Source of the DNA: Achatina immaculata
Taxonomy: Eukaryota; Mollusca; Gastropoda; Stylommatophora; Achatinidae
Length of the DNA: 64,000 nucleotides
NCBI GenBank assembly: GCA_009760885.1
Contig: CM019700.1
Coordinates: forward strand, 568,001-632,000
Direction of reading: 5' to 3'
Of this stretch, positions 25,101 through 35,434 are shown one piece after another (position 1 is the stretch's first letter; the number at the start of each line of letters is the position of its first letter). The notes beneath the pieces were generated by a model that worked only from the letters and a program-made list of their open reading frames with translations, made no database searches and was not told where the DNA came from. The translations under genes were made by a program, and so were the position numbers.

Positions 25101-25835
25101 AAATTTTCATTCCTCTAACCTTAGACATCCTGATGCAAAACTTGGGCCCTTAACGAATCAGTAGAAAAGAAAATAATGGCATTTGAAATGAAATATTATA
25201 GAAAGACACTTAGAATATCGAATATAGAAGGAAAATCAAATAAAGTGATACTAATGGGATTTAAGTGTAGCAGAAAACTGGCTTGTAAACGTCATCAAAA
25301 TTAGAAAGCTGAGATACTTCGGCCACATCATAGGACACAGTGGTTTGAAGAGGAAGATACTAGAAGGCATAGTGCCAGAAAGAAAGAGAAAAAGGACAAC
25401 CTTGTTGCAGATGGATGCAGGACATCATGGAAAGTCTGTGTGAGTTGCTGGTCAGTTTGCTCAAGACCGTATTGCATTTAGGGAAGCAGTGAGAGGGGAC
25501 AATATTCTGGAAAGGACATGTCACATGAAGAACCTTAGATCAGTTTTATTTGTTCATTTTGTGTCAGATGCTAATTAACTGGTTTTTTTTTTCCTTTGTA
25601 AAATTTATAGGACATTTTTAATTAAGCTACTTTTCCCATTGCTTTACTTTAGTGATGTATCTATAAATATAGATCTATAAATGTATACACTGTATAACTA
25701 TGTGTTCTTAGTACCTGAGATAAATTATGATGTTTATGACTGCAGATGCTGTTGAGGCGACAAGCAGAAAGAACTCCGAGAAACAAGAAATTCAAGTTTG
25801 CGGATAAGTTTTCAAAGAGTGGAACATCGAAATAG
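16071..25835 (+). CDS. FBXO36: F-box only protein 36 (five coding exons)
   Basis: Join of 16071-16196, 16654-16765, 18016-18188, 20863-20997 and 25746-25835: 636 nt, 211 aa, against 188 aa for human FBXO36. F-box proteins are the substrate-binding subunits of SCF (SKP1-CUL1-F-box) ubiquitin ligases. No substrate of FBXO36 is established to my knowledge. Diagnostic matches to FBXO36 are PPPSKDFIQIFITPTEVIFR followed by RWKI, the F-box YLNRLPRRVLLRILFHLDLP (about residues 104-123) with QVNKQF after it, and GWKEVFFMNRLQLQ near the C-terminus. The tail is basic (RRQAERTPRNKKFKFADKF). All splice sites are GT/AG and phases agree at every junction. The start ATG lies in ATAAAATGGCG-like context, 16071-16073. 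Introns hold LINE and MITE remnants. I regard the assignment as secure. Confidence 0.9.
16654..16765 (+). CDS. FBXO36: FBXO36 coding exon 2
   Basis: Acceptor TTGTTTTTAG and donor AGGG|GTATGT. Starts VIFRRWKI (human VIFRWWKI), continues with an acidic KYDEFIDDERMR, and ends in phase 1. Confidence 0.88.
17678..17881. mobile_element. hAT-like MITE in FBXO36 intron 2
   Basis: Begins CAGCGATTGTTAATC and ends GGTTAAGAATCACCAG, imperfect terminal inverted repeats of the CAGTGGTTCTCAACC type. Flanks TCTAGAC and CCTAGGC suggest a diverged 8-bp target duplication. The interior (ACCCCCAGG, CCATGG, GAGAACAG) matches the inverted copy at 59.97 kb. It ends 134 bp before exon 3. Confidence 0.65.
18016..18188 (+). 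CDS. FBXO36: FBXO36 coding exon 3 (F-box)
   Basis: Acceptor ATCCTCTTAG and donor GAG|GTGAGA. Entered in phase 1 and left in phase 0. Encodes AEISRNVGDDELEYIDNLVR and then the F-box helices (LPRRVLLRILFHLDLPSLAK), the SKP1-binding segment. Confidence 0.92.
18189..19830. other. FBXO36 intron 3, first part, no assigned element
   Basis: Short open frames at 18282-18667 have no recognisable domain and no consistent splice context. A poly-C run lies near 19406 and a purine-rich GGA/GAA stretch at 19716-19757. Nothing else is evident. Confidence 0.4.
19840..20115 (+). mobile_element. Probable LINE 3' fragment
   Basis: Plus-strand pieces read VKIFQSY-like then QPSLGVGT followed by ATGATGATGAT. The SQPSLGVGT-like end before a GAT tail is typical of the RTE-like LINE-D/E ends in this window. 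No catalytic motif. Confidence 0.4.
20290..20710 (-). mobile_element. LINE-E fragment
   Basis: Inverse of the plus-strand copy at 25.13-25.53 kb. Shared features are the AGAAAGCTGAGATACTTC (KLRYFGH-type) block, the GGCATAGTGCCAGAAAGAAA block and the TAGAATATC block. Lies in FBXO36 intron 3. Confidence 0.6.
20863..20997 (+). CDS. FBXO36: FBXO36 coding exon 4
   Basis: 45 codons, acceptor CATATTAG, donor CAG|GTCAGT, phase 0 on both sides. Encodes LCSCDALWSKIYMDHTTQPI and then DQKGWKEVFFMNRLQLQ, matching human GWRQLFFTNKLQLQ. Confidence 0.9.
20998..22770. other. FBXO36 intron 4, unassigned part
   Basis: AT-rich sequence. A short tandem-like motif, TATTAAAGTTTGGGATTGT, recurs about every 60 bp at 22505-22690 (four to five diverged copies). 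Nothing else is identifiable. Confidence 0.4.
22780..23560 (-). mobile_element. LINE-F fragment
   Basis: Minus-strand sequence related to the 35.16-35.43 and 41.10-41.40 kb segments. Shared blocks include the ATCAGGAAAACC-type motif, CAGTGGACTGACCAAGTGG, and the inverse of TTCTTTGAAGACTAG. Frames are badly broken and no RT motif survives clearly. It is classed as LINE from its co-occurrence with other broken RT C-terminal regions. Confidence 0.5.
24060..24350 (+). mobile_element. LINE-D 3' fragment
   Basis: Plus strand reads KQTKYFDHIKRHD and then a WKDKRARGGQRCRWKDKM-like block, matching ERKRARGRQRCRWEDN of the minus-strand copy at 30.5-31.4 kb. This is the post-RT GHxxR and RGRQR region of an RTE-like LINE. 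Confidence 0.65.
24413..24438. repeat. Poly-C run, 26 bp
   Basis: A homopolymer of C. Its length is likely to be unreliable in any assembly. Confidence 0.9.
24635..24985 (-). mobile_element. LINE-B 3' fragment
   Basis: Minus-strand LINE-B end: ATGTAAGATTTCTAC tail, the GTGATGTTTAATGGCACAGG block, then the DIxEAEKLTE-like and KRGRPSKTLKRTLLREAS-like regions and an INSQRIPKPAIKW-like region. Located in FBXO36 intron 4. Confidence 0.75.
25130..25530 (+). mobile_element. LINE-E fragment
   Basis: Plus-strand, frame-broken coding sequence: EKKIMAFEMKYYRKTLRI-like, KAEILRPHHRT (from KLRYFGHIIGH), ARKKEKKDNLVADGCRTSWK. The pattern (xxAFEMxxYRRxLRIS ... RxFGHI ... RGRxRxxWMxDI) is the standard post-RT region of RTE-like LINEs. 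Confidence 0.7.
25746..25835 (+). CDS. FBXO36: FBXO36 coding exon 5 (C-terminus)
   Basis: Acceptor ATGACTGCAG. 29 codons plus TAG. Encodes MLLRRQAERTPRNKKFKFAD and ends SKSGTSK. The human protein likewise ends in a short basic tail after LQLQRQLRKRKQK. Confidence 0.85.
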   Translation: MLLRRQAERTPRNKKFKFADKFSKSGTSK

Positions 25836-26649
25836 TACTCACAGAAGTGATTCCAGCTGTCTTCTGTGTGCTGTTCCAGGGCACATAATCCATTAAAATG
25901 TTCTTCTTTCATTTGCATAAAATTCCATTTTAAAAGAATTAACAATCAGCAGAGAATGCATATAAATAATTTATTTTTTAAAAAACTTTAAAGAATAAGT
26001 TAACAAAACTATTCAGAGATTGTGCCAAAGTCCTCCTAATGCAGTCACAAAGATAAACATTGACCACATCTGTTCTGTCATGGCTCGTTTCATCCATGAA
26101 ATGAAGACTTTAAGCCACATGTGTTCTTATATGTTTTTTTTTTTTTCAGCCATGAAATGCAGAATTTTAGCAAAATTATTGTTGCTTCAGCAAAGAAATG
26201 AAGAATTTTTCAAAATGCCAAAAAAAAAAATTCCATTAGATCTTCACTGGTACTTAATATTTACAGTATTTTTGCTACTCATATTATTTTTATAAATGTA
26301 TGTTTTGTAATTATATAACACTATATATATGGCAAATGTAACATATAAGACCTACATGTTATGTTAGGAGACATCAATACCAAATGTAATTTACTGGCTT
26401 ATAAAGGTGAAGGTGGGAGAATTGAAGCAGCTGGCTCTACATTGTGAACTCTAGCTTTATCTGATCTCTTTGCAACTCCCATGTATAATCCACTTATAAC
26501 ATATCCATCTTTGTCTGGGTTATTAACTTGTAATGGATAATTAACCGTCATTTATAGAATGTATGCCATTGTAAAAGTTATTGTACGCAATTATTACCAT
26601 AATTCTATGATCACCACTTGTGTATCACATATTAAAATAAGTGGAAATG

Positions 26650-26655
26650 AATAAA
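26650..26655 (+). terminator. Candidate FBXO36 poly(A) signal
   Basis: AATAAA, followed 30 bp later by an A-rich stretch. It would give a 3' UTR of about 0.8 kb. No transcript data are available to confirm it. Confidence 0.35.
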
Positions 26656-27146
26656 GATTCCATAAATGAAGTTATCTGTCATTAAAAAAAAAACAAACAA
26701 AAGGAAAAAAAACACAAGTTGTATGAAACGATGGAATGATTTTTGGGCGCTAAAGGCTGAGCAATAAAATCTACTTTATACTTACCTTAATTGTGTCATA
26801 ATTCAATATAAAAAGTGTAGTTCAATACAGAAACATCAATATTTATGGATGTTTTTGACGTCCAATAAATCTAACAGGTCTACAGCTACGAGAAACACAT
26901 ATAGTAAGATAGGTCTAGTTGACTGGTGTGACTATTCTACCGCCCACTCCGATCGTGATATTCAACATGTCTCCCTTTATCAGGCATGGCAGAAAAACAC
27001 TAGTTAAACTTTGGATTCAGAAGAGCTCTGACTGGTTAAATGAAAAGTTACATTGAGTTTTCAGTGAAAGAAAATTCCAAAACCTTATAGAGGTGGGGCG
27101 TTGGGATAGCAAATACTGGAACTGGCATGGGTGGAAAAAGTTAAAT

Positions 27147-27320
27147 CAGTGGTCCATAGATCACAAGTGGTTTATCAGCATTGTCAGTAGTCCATAACTG
27201 AATTAGTATTAAGTGCTGTCTTTTGAATTAAAAATAATTAAAGGCTCCTAGCATTGATAGTCTACAACTTACATGTTGTTGGAAAAGTGGTTCTTGGATG
27301 TATAAAGGTTGGGAACCACT
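27147..27320. mobile_element. hAT-like MITE
   Basis: Starts CAGTGGTCCATAGATCAC and ends GGTTGGGAACCACT. Flanked by AGTTAAAT (27139-27146) and AGTTTAAAT (27321-27329), an 8-bp-type duplication with one inserted base. Confidence 0.7.
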
Positions 27321-27779
27321 AGTTTAAATGAATTTTTAAATTTAAAAAAGAAAAAAAACCATAATCACATAATTTCACTCTGTAGTTGGGAGTTCAGAAC
27401 TTTAAATTTGCTGCTAAAGCTAAAATATATGGCATTCATTTTTTATTATTACTAAATAATGTTCATGTGGCATGAGTGTTGTTTGCTAGGTTAAGAGTTA
27501 GCTCTGAAGCTTTAAATCATTATATATAGAGTTCTGTGAATATATTCAGATATTACTCCACTGAACATTATACATTTATTGTTTTCAGCTCACAGTGGCT
27601 GACATCTGTCATATCTTTATAATAAAAAACTGTGAATTTTGTTTTCCTTAATCTTTCATCTTCCACAATTGGGTTATGTAAAAGTATAATTGTAAAATAA
27701 CAGCAGTGCCTAAATGTTTACTGCTTTCTATGTAAATTGGTATAACTCTTAGTGTTAGCTAGTTGTGGTGTGTCATATT

Positions 27780-27803
27780 ATGTGTGTGTGTGTGTGTGTG
27801 TGT
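27780..27803. repeat. (TG)n microsatellite
   Basis: Twelve TG units. Confidence 0.9.
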
Positions 27804-28149
27804 AATAGTTAATATGTGCCTATGTATTGCATTTACTTATGTGTGAATTGCTGTTTTTGCATCAGTTTGACTGTGGTGCTTGTATGCATGTTAGTGTATG
27901 TGTGTTTTCATGAATGGGTGTATTTGGTACTGGTACTTAGTGTCGTATCAGCACAGTTCGCTTGTAATTTCAACAAACACTGCTCAGTTGACAGAAAAAA
28001 AAAACCAAACATGCCCTTAAAGATATTTTAAATATATAAAACCATCTGGAAGACAGCAAACAATTCATGAGATTTGGGTTGAGTTTGTGCAGTCAAAAGC
28101 AGAATCTCTCTGCAACAGTTGCCAATTAGTTGTTCCTAGTAACTGAAAT

Positions 28150-28809
28150 TCTGTTTCTGTAGCAGTCTGATGGATTTTTTTACTGGATATGGTTGCTGGC
28201 CGTATGCCGAACCCTCCTTAGAAGCCTTTTACAGTAATGTATGGTAGAGTAAAATGGTCCTATTCCTTACTTTCCAGACATGTGCCCAGGTCTTAGGTAC
28301 CACACCAAGCACACATCTAAAAAACTAAACACGAAGATGAAAATCAGGATATTTAAGGGTAATTTTCTAAGTGTACTACTCTATGAAGTGAATGCTGGAA
28401 ATATCACAGAAACTATAGAAAACAAGCTGAATTCTTTCCAGACTAAATGTTTACAAAGAATCAGAAGAATAGTTTGGCCAAACACCGTAAGAAATAACAT
28501 CTTGTTGGCAGAAGTGCAAATGAAGCCACTGACAGCAATTATTGTGGAAAGACACTGGCAATGGTTGGGACATGTGCTCTGGATGACTGACAACTTACTA
28601 CCAAAAATAGTACTAAGATGGACACCACAGAGAAATAGAAGTAAGGGTACACCAAAGGAGACATGGAGAAGAACAACAGTGAGGATGTTGAGGGCTCACT
28701 TGGGCAAGAGCAGAAAAAAAAAGCAAAGGACAGGTGTTTGTGGAAAACCTTTGTGGAAGCCTCATGTGCCTTGGGCACTTAAGGTTCAGAGAGAGAGAGA
28801 GTGAGAGGG
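28150..28809 (+). mobile_element. RTE-A LINE copy with inverted 5' segment
   Basis: 28150-28314 is the RTE-A 5' UTR in minus orientation (inverse of the 55.12-55.26 kb region). It joins 28316-28809, the plus-strand 3' end (KMKIRIFKGNFLSVLL ... WRRTTVRML ... GGTTCAGAGAGAG). One 12-bp duplication flanks the whole block: AGTAACTGAAAT at 28138-28149 and AGTAGCTGAAAT at 28810-28821 (one mismatch). So this is a single insertion with internal deletion and inversion, as produced by twin priming. Confidence 0.85.
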
Positions 28810-28821
28810 AGTAGCTGAAAT

Positions 28822-30430
28822 CATGATGCAGATCTTTACACAGAGGCATGAAGACAGGCACTGACATGGAATCCTCAATGAAATAGAAAATGATGAAGAC
28901 CTAGACTTACTTGGAGAAGAGAAATTATGACAGTTCTCAGAGACAAGGGACACACATGAAAGAAAGCAGAGAATAATTCCAAGAACAGGGATGACCATAG
29001 AGCCTTTACATGTGCTCTCAAGGGAGTGAAAGGCGATGATGAAGTTTGATGAAGATTGGATGACGATAGCTCATACATGCTCTTTAGAATTCTACTATAT
29101 TAGTCTATACGTGTTTTCATGCACATTTGCAGAGATGAATAATGCATGGAAGCAGTGAACTGTTTTCTCACGTGTGAAATACAGGTAAAGGTATGAGTTG
29201 TGAACCAGCGTCATTTCTCACAAACCGTAAGTGCTCTGCTGAAACTGCAGAACAGTGACGCCATCAGCATGAACTCCGTAGCTGATAGAGTCATTCCTGT
29301 TCCTTCCCAGAACGTTAACCCAGGTAACTATTTTTTTCCTTGAGCCTGAGTAAACCTCCTCCTTCCACCCTCCCCTCCCATTTTTAAAAAATTTTTTGAG
29401 CCACAGTTTAACCGCCACTGTGATGATTTTTCATGTGTAATGTCTATGTATACATGTAAGTGCTCAAAATTGGTAGTTACTTTTTAAAATTTTATTTTTC
29501 TTTTGAAATCCTCCTGCAGATAAGGGAGGTAACTGTGGATATTGTTATAAAATGTGCCAGAAAAAAATATACGAGTGTCTTGTTTTATTTGTTCGACAGT
29601 TCTTTGCATGATGAATCATCCCAAAGAGGATGTGTGCAGAAAATACAGCTGGTACGATTTAATACGCTCCTTTAAGTTGTATTTAAAAAATCATCATCAT
29701 CATCATTATAAGTGCCTGGGTTTTTATTCAAGCTTTTATTGTTTTAATATTTTTGTTTTATTTATTTATTTTTTGAGGTAGTGATATGGCTGAAAACAGA
29801 TATGAATTGGGCAGTGTTGGGTGTACAGATTTCCTGGAACAATTATTTAAAAATCTGGCATACAGCAAATCTCAGAGAATGGAAAAAAAACAAACACCCT
29901 GGGTCAATGGGCCATTGTGAAGAGACACCTGTTTCCGGGACGTCACATGGAGGTAGAATCAGGTCTCAATCACTTTTTCTGATGGACCTGACAACTTTAT
30001 CATCTTTCAGGTCCGGGGCATCTGTTGCTCACAAAAGTTGATAATATCAGATCCAACAAAAAAGGAGGGAGGAGGGGAGGGAGGAAGCTTGGTTTGTACC
30101 TCTGGACCCTGGGCTGTTGAGGGGTCCCAATGATCCTGCATTTCCTCTCTGTAATAGTAACGTATAAGTACCTATGGGAGGTAATTTCCGTGTTTTCATA
30201 GAGTCCAGATAGCTACAGAACCTATGGCCAGACCTGGCTCTCCATGGGCCAGGATAACATAGTGAAGAAGCGGACTCGCTTGAGTTGTGTCTGGCTGTTG
30301 AGATTTAAGCAGCACACTAATGCATGGGGACAAAGAATAGACAACAGATACCACCAAAAATCCTGCTGTAAAGATAAACAAAATGTTTTCATTCCCTCAG
30401 CAGAACACTGCTGACTCTACAGCTTCATCT
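28822..30430. other. Mostly unassigned sequence
   Basis: A stretch near 28960-29030 (AACAGGGATGACC ... AAGGGAGTGAAA) resembles part of the foldback element arms at 52.97-53.03 kb. A CATC run lies at 29692-29706 and a GGGA-rich run at 30064-30085. No supported gene. Confidence 0.4.
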
Positions 30431-30499
30431 ACGACAGTGTTACCCAGGCTTGTTTGGGCTGCCACTCCCTCTTCTCCCAGGCCGCATCCTCAACGCCAC

Positions 30500-31380
30500 C
30501 CTCCCCTATGTACTACTCATCATCATCATGTGCCTTCTCCAGAAAGAAGGTTGGCGGTAATGAATCTCCAGCTCCCTTGCCTTGATGGGGCACTCAATCA
30601 GGCCTAATCCTGAACATTCTTGTATGTTATCTTCCCATCTACATCTCTGTCTTCCTCTTGCTCTTTTTCTTTCCACTTTTCCTTCTAGTATGGTCTTCAG
30701 TATACTGTTACGGCCAAAGTATTTTGCTTTCTTCATATTTATTTCTTTGAGAAGTTCACATTACACTTAGAGCTGTGTTAAAATGTGTGCATTTGTTCTT
30801 TTCATTCTCCATGTTATGTGACCTAGTTTTCTGTAGAACCACATTTCTCCTGCATTGATCTTTCTCTCCATCTTTTTGTCCAGGTTTCTGTTTCATACAG
30901 TAAAACAGAATAGATATAACATTTTACAAATCTTAATTTTGTTTTTATGGGCAGATTTATGGATAATAGCACTACCTTCAAAATGTTGAATGTATGTTTT
31001 GCCATTACTATTCTTTTCTTTAACCCCATCTCACATCTTCCATCTTCAGTTAATGTGTGTCCTCAGTAGCAGTAGTCTGTCACTTGTTTCAGTCTCTCTT
31101 TGTTTATGGTTATATCCATCTGTTACTTCTGGTCTTTCATGCTGAACACCATTACTTTGGTCTTCTTGATATTGATCTCAAGTCCCCATTCTTGACTTGT
31201 GTTGTGTGCCATATCTGTTAATTTCTGTGGATTCTCTGCACACATGACTGTATCATCTGGATATCTTAAATTGTTTACATTTCTCCCTTTATTTTGAGTC
31301 CTTGTAGATCGCCTGGGTGTATGAAGCTGTTCTCTTCTTACAAGTTGAATAGACATGGAGACATTGACCTCGTTCAATGG
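30500..31380 (-). mobile_element. LINE-D fragment (RT C-terminal half)
   Basis: Minus-strand pieces in order: NNLRYPDDTVMCAENPQKL (RT box with Y-P-D-D in place of Y-A-D-D), GLEINIKKTKVMVFSM, LRFVKCYIYSVLLYETETWT, then KVERKRARGRQRCRWEDNIQ. These are the RT catalytic box, the LGV-KTK region, the YxxETWT region and the post-RT RGRxRxRW region of an RTE-like LINE. Frameshifts and stops make it inactive. Confidence 0.8.
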
Positions 31381-31802
31381 CCTATTAAACTAGAATATGC
31401 ATTACACACATACACACACACAAAAACTTCAGCTTGCAAACCAATTTATTTAACAATATGAAGGAGTACCTGCTGCATTATTTTCTCAACTTTTAATGTG
31501 ATGGATGAGTTTCCTGTAGTGACAGAAGTTTCTCAACATCAGGTTGAAAAGTGCTAAGAAGGAAGGTATTACTGCCCCTGTCTGCTGCCTCATTTTCCAC
31601 TCAACGCCCCCCCCCCCTCTCCCCCACTGACTCTTTCTTTCATCGCCACCTGGTCCTTTTCAACGCCCATAGAGGGGAGTTATGGCCCCCTTTGTGGAAC
31701 ACTGATCTACACAAACTAAATCCTGCCTAAATTCCACTCTGCACGTGCCAGAACAGTCCCCCAAACTCCAGAACACATCGTGTAAGCACGTATTCTCTAC
31801 GG

Positions 31803-32212
31803 TAGCGGTCCCCAACCTTTTTTTTCCTTCCACCAGACCATAAGCCAACAACGGTAGGTGACCCGCGAAGCATGAAAACGATTGTTTTTTAAAATGTAAT
31901 TCAGCAAAAAGTATTTCAGTGACCATAGAAGCTATTTTAAAAGTTAATAATATAACTAATATAATATAATGACATCGTTGCTAATCTGCAAATGAATGCA
32001 TCAGCAGCAGGGCATCTTGCTTACAACCGAGAAGCCTGCAGGGGAGCTGTTAGGGAGGCAAAGTCCCGCAAGGGACATGCAAATGACTGACTGATTTAGA
32101 GTTGAAAACCTAAAATATGAAGATGTCCCTAAAATTCTGTAAATTAAAAAAAAATAATTTGGTGACACTATCTCAGACCTCCGTGGGTCGCGATATAAAG
32201 ATGGGAAACCCT
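31803..32212. mobile_element. hAT-like MITE carrying a LINE-C fragment
   Basis: Ends TAGCGGTCCCCAACCTTT and AAGATGGGAAACCCTA form imperfect terminal inverted repeats. Inside, about 31992-32090 is a plus-strand LINE-C 3' piece (GCAAGGGACATGCAAATGA end), so the LINE entered the MITE after the MITE's own insertion. Flanks CTCTACGG and CTCTGTAG may be a decayed 8-bp duplication. Confidence 0.55.
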
Positions 32213-32219
32213 ACCCTCT

Positions 32220-33400
32220 GTAGAGCCCATGAATAAGTTTGAGCTCCTTAGAAAATAGAACCACAGAAAACTATAAGACGTACATGGAAAACCCAGGCCA
32301 ACGATAGGATTCACTGAGGCAACTCACATCCGTGTTTACTGAACGTATAAAACTAGACGCAGAAGAAGAATGATATAAACAGTTTTTTTTTTTTTTAGGG
32401 ACAGTTTTCCTTTCCTTTCTGGTCACATTTTCCCGCGCTGTTGAAAAAAAAAAGTTCATTTATTTTCTCTTCAGTGTCTGCAGTTTGTGGTTCTGCAATT
32501 GAATTGTGCAGCAGAGGTAATATTGACGATTTGGATTTGTCTGTTTAAAACTTAGTCTTGCGGCAAAAGTTGCATTTTCGTCACTCCAGTTATCTCTTTT
32601 AAAACCATCGTTGCTTACCACGAAACACTGAAATTGAAGAAAGTAATTTAAAATTTCACTCGATAATGACCATAAACATTAGAATCTACCTCTTGGTTGA
32701 ACTTTTTGTCATGTAAGCAATGTCACGGTCTATGATAGTTCCATTTATAAACTGTCCAGCGTGACAGTTTTACGCTCTCTCCCACATTAAAAAAAATGTC
32801 ATGCAGTATTTGCATGCGAAGTTTAAGTGCCTTCACATTTCTATGCCTGTAAGATATGAAGGCCAGCATCTGTTCTCAATGCCTCTGTTTCCCTAAAGAA
32901 AATGCATTTCTTGGGGTTAGGTCTTCCACCGTGCCGGAGAGATGGAGCAGGCATCAGTCAGATTCGCCCAATCGGAACTTGGCCTGACTCAATCTGCTCT
33001 TAGTAACTGCCACAAAATGGAGGAAGAACTAACTAATGACCAGATCACTTGCAGGGCGACTGCGTAAGAATGCAGCATAACTTGAAAAGAAAACGAGGGC
33101 CAAATTTGAAAACAGAAGACAGAAGTGCATACATTATGTGCATACATTACTGCATACATTATGTGCGGTTACTGTGGCCGAATATGCGAATCTAATATTG
33201 ATAGAATTAGCCACGAGAGAAGCTGTTTAACAAAACAGTCCTCAGTAAATCTCATAACGTCTGATATCTATTTGCTTAAAAACTGTTTCTCAAGATATGT
33301 GAGGTTATAGCACAGTAACAGACTGGTGCTTTCCTTATGTCTGGTTACCGCTGTAGGGCGCGATGGTGCTCTCCCGGTGGTGGAATCTAACGGAAAGCGT
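32220..33400. other. Unassigned sequence
   Basis: A short open stretch at about 32937-33030 (EMEQASVRFAQSELGLTQSA-type) recalls a helix-turn-helix of pogo/Tigger transposases but is too short to name. 33040-33130 is related to 35.86-35.95 kb (GGGCCAAATCTGAAGACA-type). Nothing else. Confidence 0.35.
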
Positions 33401-33417
33401 GTTTATTTTGTACATTC

Positions 33418-33610
33418 TTGAACCTAGAGTACAGTGTTGTATGGTTAGACCTCGAAAAAGTCATAGGCAAAGCACTTTTAGACGTAAGTGAAAGAAAAAT
33501 GACAAGAGAATTACCTGTGACCATGGACTCTGGTAAAAGCAACCGTTTAGCCACGAGAGAACAGTACATTAATCAACTTTGCTATCTCGCACCCTTAAAC
33601 AACACACTAT
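33418..33610 (-). mobile_element. SINE-A remnant
   Basis: Shares the TTAGACCTCGAAAAAGTCAT, GCAAAGCACTTTTAGACG, GACAAGAGAATTACCTG and TTAGCCACGAGAGAACAG blocks with the 8.5-kb copy. The B box is degraded (GTGACCATGGACTC in place of a GTTCGAA core). Confidence 0.65.
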
Positions 33611-34130
33611 AATATACTCCCCATCTAGAAAGCTAATCATCGCTTAGAATACAACTTCGCGTTTTCAAGAAAAATTCGCAGAAACACAAGTTTCTCTAAC
33701 ATTTTCAAAAAGTATTAAAGTCTGATGGGATTGAAAAAGGGGTTTGGGGGGAAGGGGCCTGCAAACAACCGTTCTCTTCGTTAAACATACGTATTAATTA
33801 AATGATGTTGTACCAAGACAAAGCATCAGTTATGGGCATCAGTTATTGATAAACTGTGCCCTTTCATCTTTGGTGGAATTCTTCCACAAAACGTAAATGA
33901 TTCACTTTTGCTCTTATAGTGCACAAATCATAGGTGATTTCACATAACGTGGCTTGCGAAGATTAATAAATTTGCTTATACGAAATTTGCTTTATCGCAT
34001 TATTATGCGTGCAATAGCTCCTGGATGCTGAGGCAGACATTACATGCTGTGATGTTGAATGCGAGTAATTTCCCCTTGCAATGAGAATATAAAGGAGAAA
34101 TAATTTAATTTATCATTCAATAAAGACCTC

Positions 34131-34140
34131 TCTCTCTCTC

Positions 34141-34182
<42 letters not shown>

Positions 34183-34186
34183 CCTC

Positions 34187-34221
<35 letters not shown>
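34131..34221. repeat. (CT)n microsatellite
   Basis: About 90 bp of CT repeats with CCTCTCCT interruptions. Confidence 0.95.
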
Positions 34222-34628
34222 GCATTGGAATCCTGCTAATTTATAAAGAAGAGTAAACATAATGCGACGATAGAAGTTTGGGAGGCTGACAATCATTGGA
34301 AAACTGAAGGTGAAAAGAAATAAAAAGACAAATTAATCTTGAACGAAAACTGTAAAGCTGTGTTCTATACGGCAGCCGCCGAAGCGATTTGAAAGTACAC
34401 ACAATGTGTTGCATGGGAATATGTTTATGTTGAAGTAGACGTTAGGCGTGAGGATTTTTGGCCAGACTCCACCACCACGAAGACCATTCAGAGTCTTGTC
34501 AGTGAGTCAGGTTTGAAGAATTACAACAGCCTGTTTCAAGGTACAGCCATGAGAGGTGAAATGGATATCTAACCAGCCTTTTTCTTATCATGCTCATGAT
34601 TCCTTCTAGCTGGTATTTGCTTCTAAAT

Positions 34629-34877
34629 CAGCGATTCTCAAAAAGGGAGACAGGCGATTTCCCGGAAGGACTGTCAAGTCTGAGGGAAGATTTTTTTTTT
34701 TCAAGGGAGAAATTGGGGAGGACCTCCTCCCCTTTCCAAATAGGAAAAGAAAGTATAATGATGAAAATCCTTGCTGGATGATGTTTTAATACATCGGTGG
34801 GGTGGGGAGAGGTTTAGGCAGTCTGGGTTGAAAAAAAAGGAAGGATTAAGTAGGAACTGGGAGGTTGAGAACCACTG
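34629..34877. mobile_element. hAT-like MITE
   Basis: Begins CAGCGATTCTCAAAAAGG and ends GAGGTTGAGAACCACTG. The target duplication is decayed (TTCTAAAT / AACTAAAC). Confidence 0.65.
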
Positions 34878-34953
34878 AACTAAACGCAGCAGAGATGTTC
34901 ATTGCAGGGATAGAAAAGTTTACTGAGCTGGGGTTTCTGACACCGAAATTAGC

Positions 34954-35150
34954 CAGTGGTTCTCAACGTTTTCCAACCTGCCACCCCCGTGCCTCCCAGA
35001 GCCACATCCTTAGCGCCCACCAAAACCATTTCATCAAGTTCGATGTCATATCACATGTCACTTCTTTTTTCATTCACACCCCCCCCCCCCGATCTTCCCA
35101 ACACCGTTGGGGGGAGGGAAGAGTGGGTGCCGTCCACTTTGAAACCACTG
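34954..35150. mobile_element. hAT-like MITE
   Basis: Begins CAGTGGTTCTCAACGTTTTC and ends CACTTTGAAACCACTG, terminal repeats of the hAT (Charlie-like) form. The interior resembles the copies at 46.6 and 62.6 kb (CCACATCC, GGGGG...GTGCCG). No clear target duplication. It sits 77 bp from the MITE above. Confidence 0.7.
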
Positions 35151-35159
35151 ATATAAACC

Positions 35160-35430
35160 AAATGGTGACATTATTATTATTATTATTTATTTATTCATTA
35201 TGTGCTGTGTCAATACTCAGTGATGATCATGAACCTCCATTTTGTACTGTCCTTATTGTTTTCAATCATTTCGATTCTTTTCTTGTGCTGTTGTATCTGT
35301 TTGGTCAGTCCGTTAAGATATTTTATTGTCTTCCACCCCCTTTCCCCGCCTGTTTTTTTCCCTGGGGTTTTTTTGTGAGTGAAAGACTGATATCGTCTCA
35401 AGACATGCACAAAGAATTTTAACTGCCTTA
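35160..35430 (-). mobile_element. LINE-F fragment
   Basis: Starts at an ATT-repeat tail, then minus-strand LINE-F sequence shared with 41.1-41.4 kb (TTTTGTACTGTCCTTATTGT, GTCAGTCCGTTAAGATATTT, CTCAAGACATGC...AAAGAATTTT). Confidence 0.6.
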
Positions 35431-35434
35431 TCTT

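Noticed and set aside
34865..35422. 185-aa plus-strand ORF
   Set aside because: It spans a hAT-like MITE and antisense LINE-F sequence. Composition follows those repeats.
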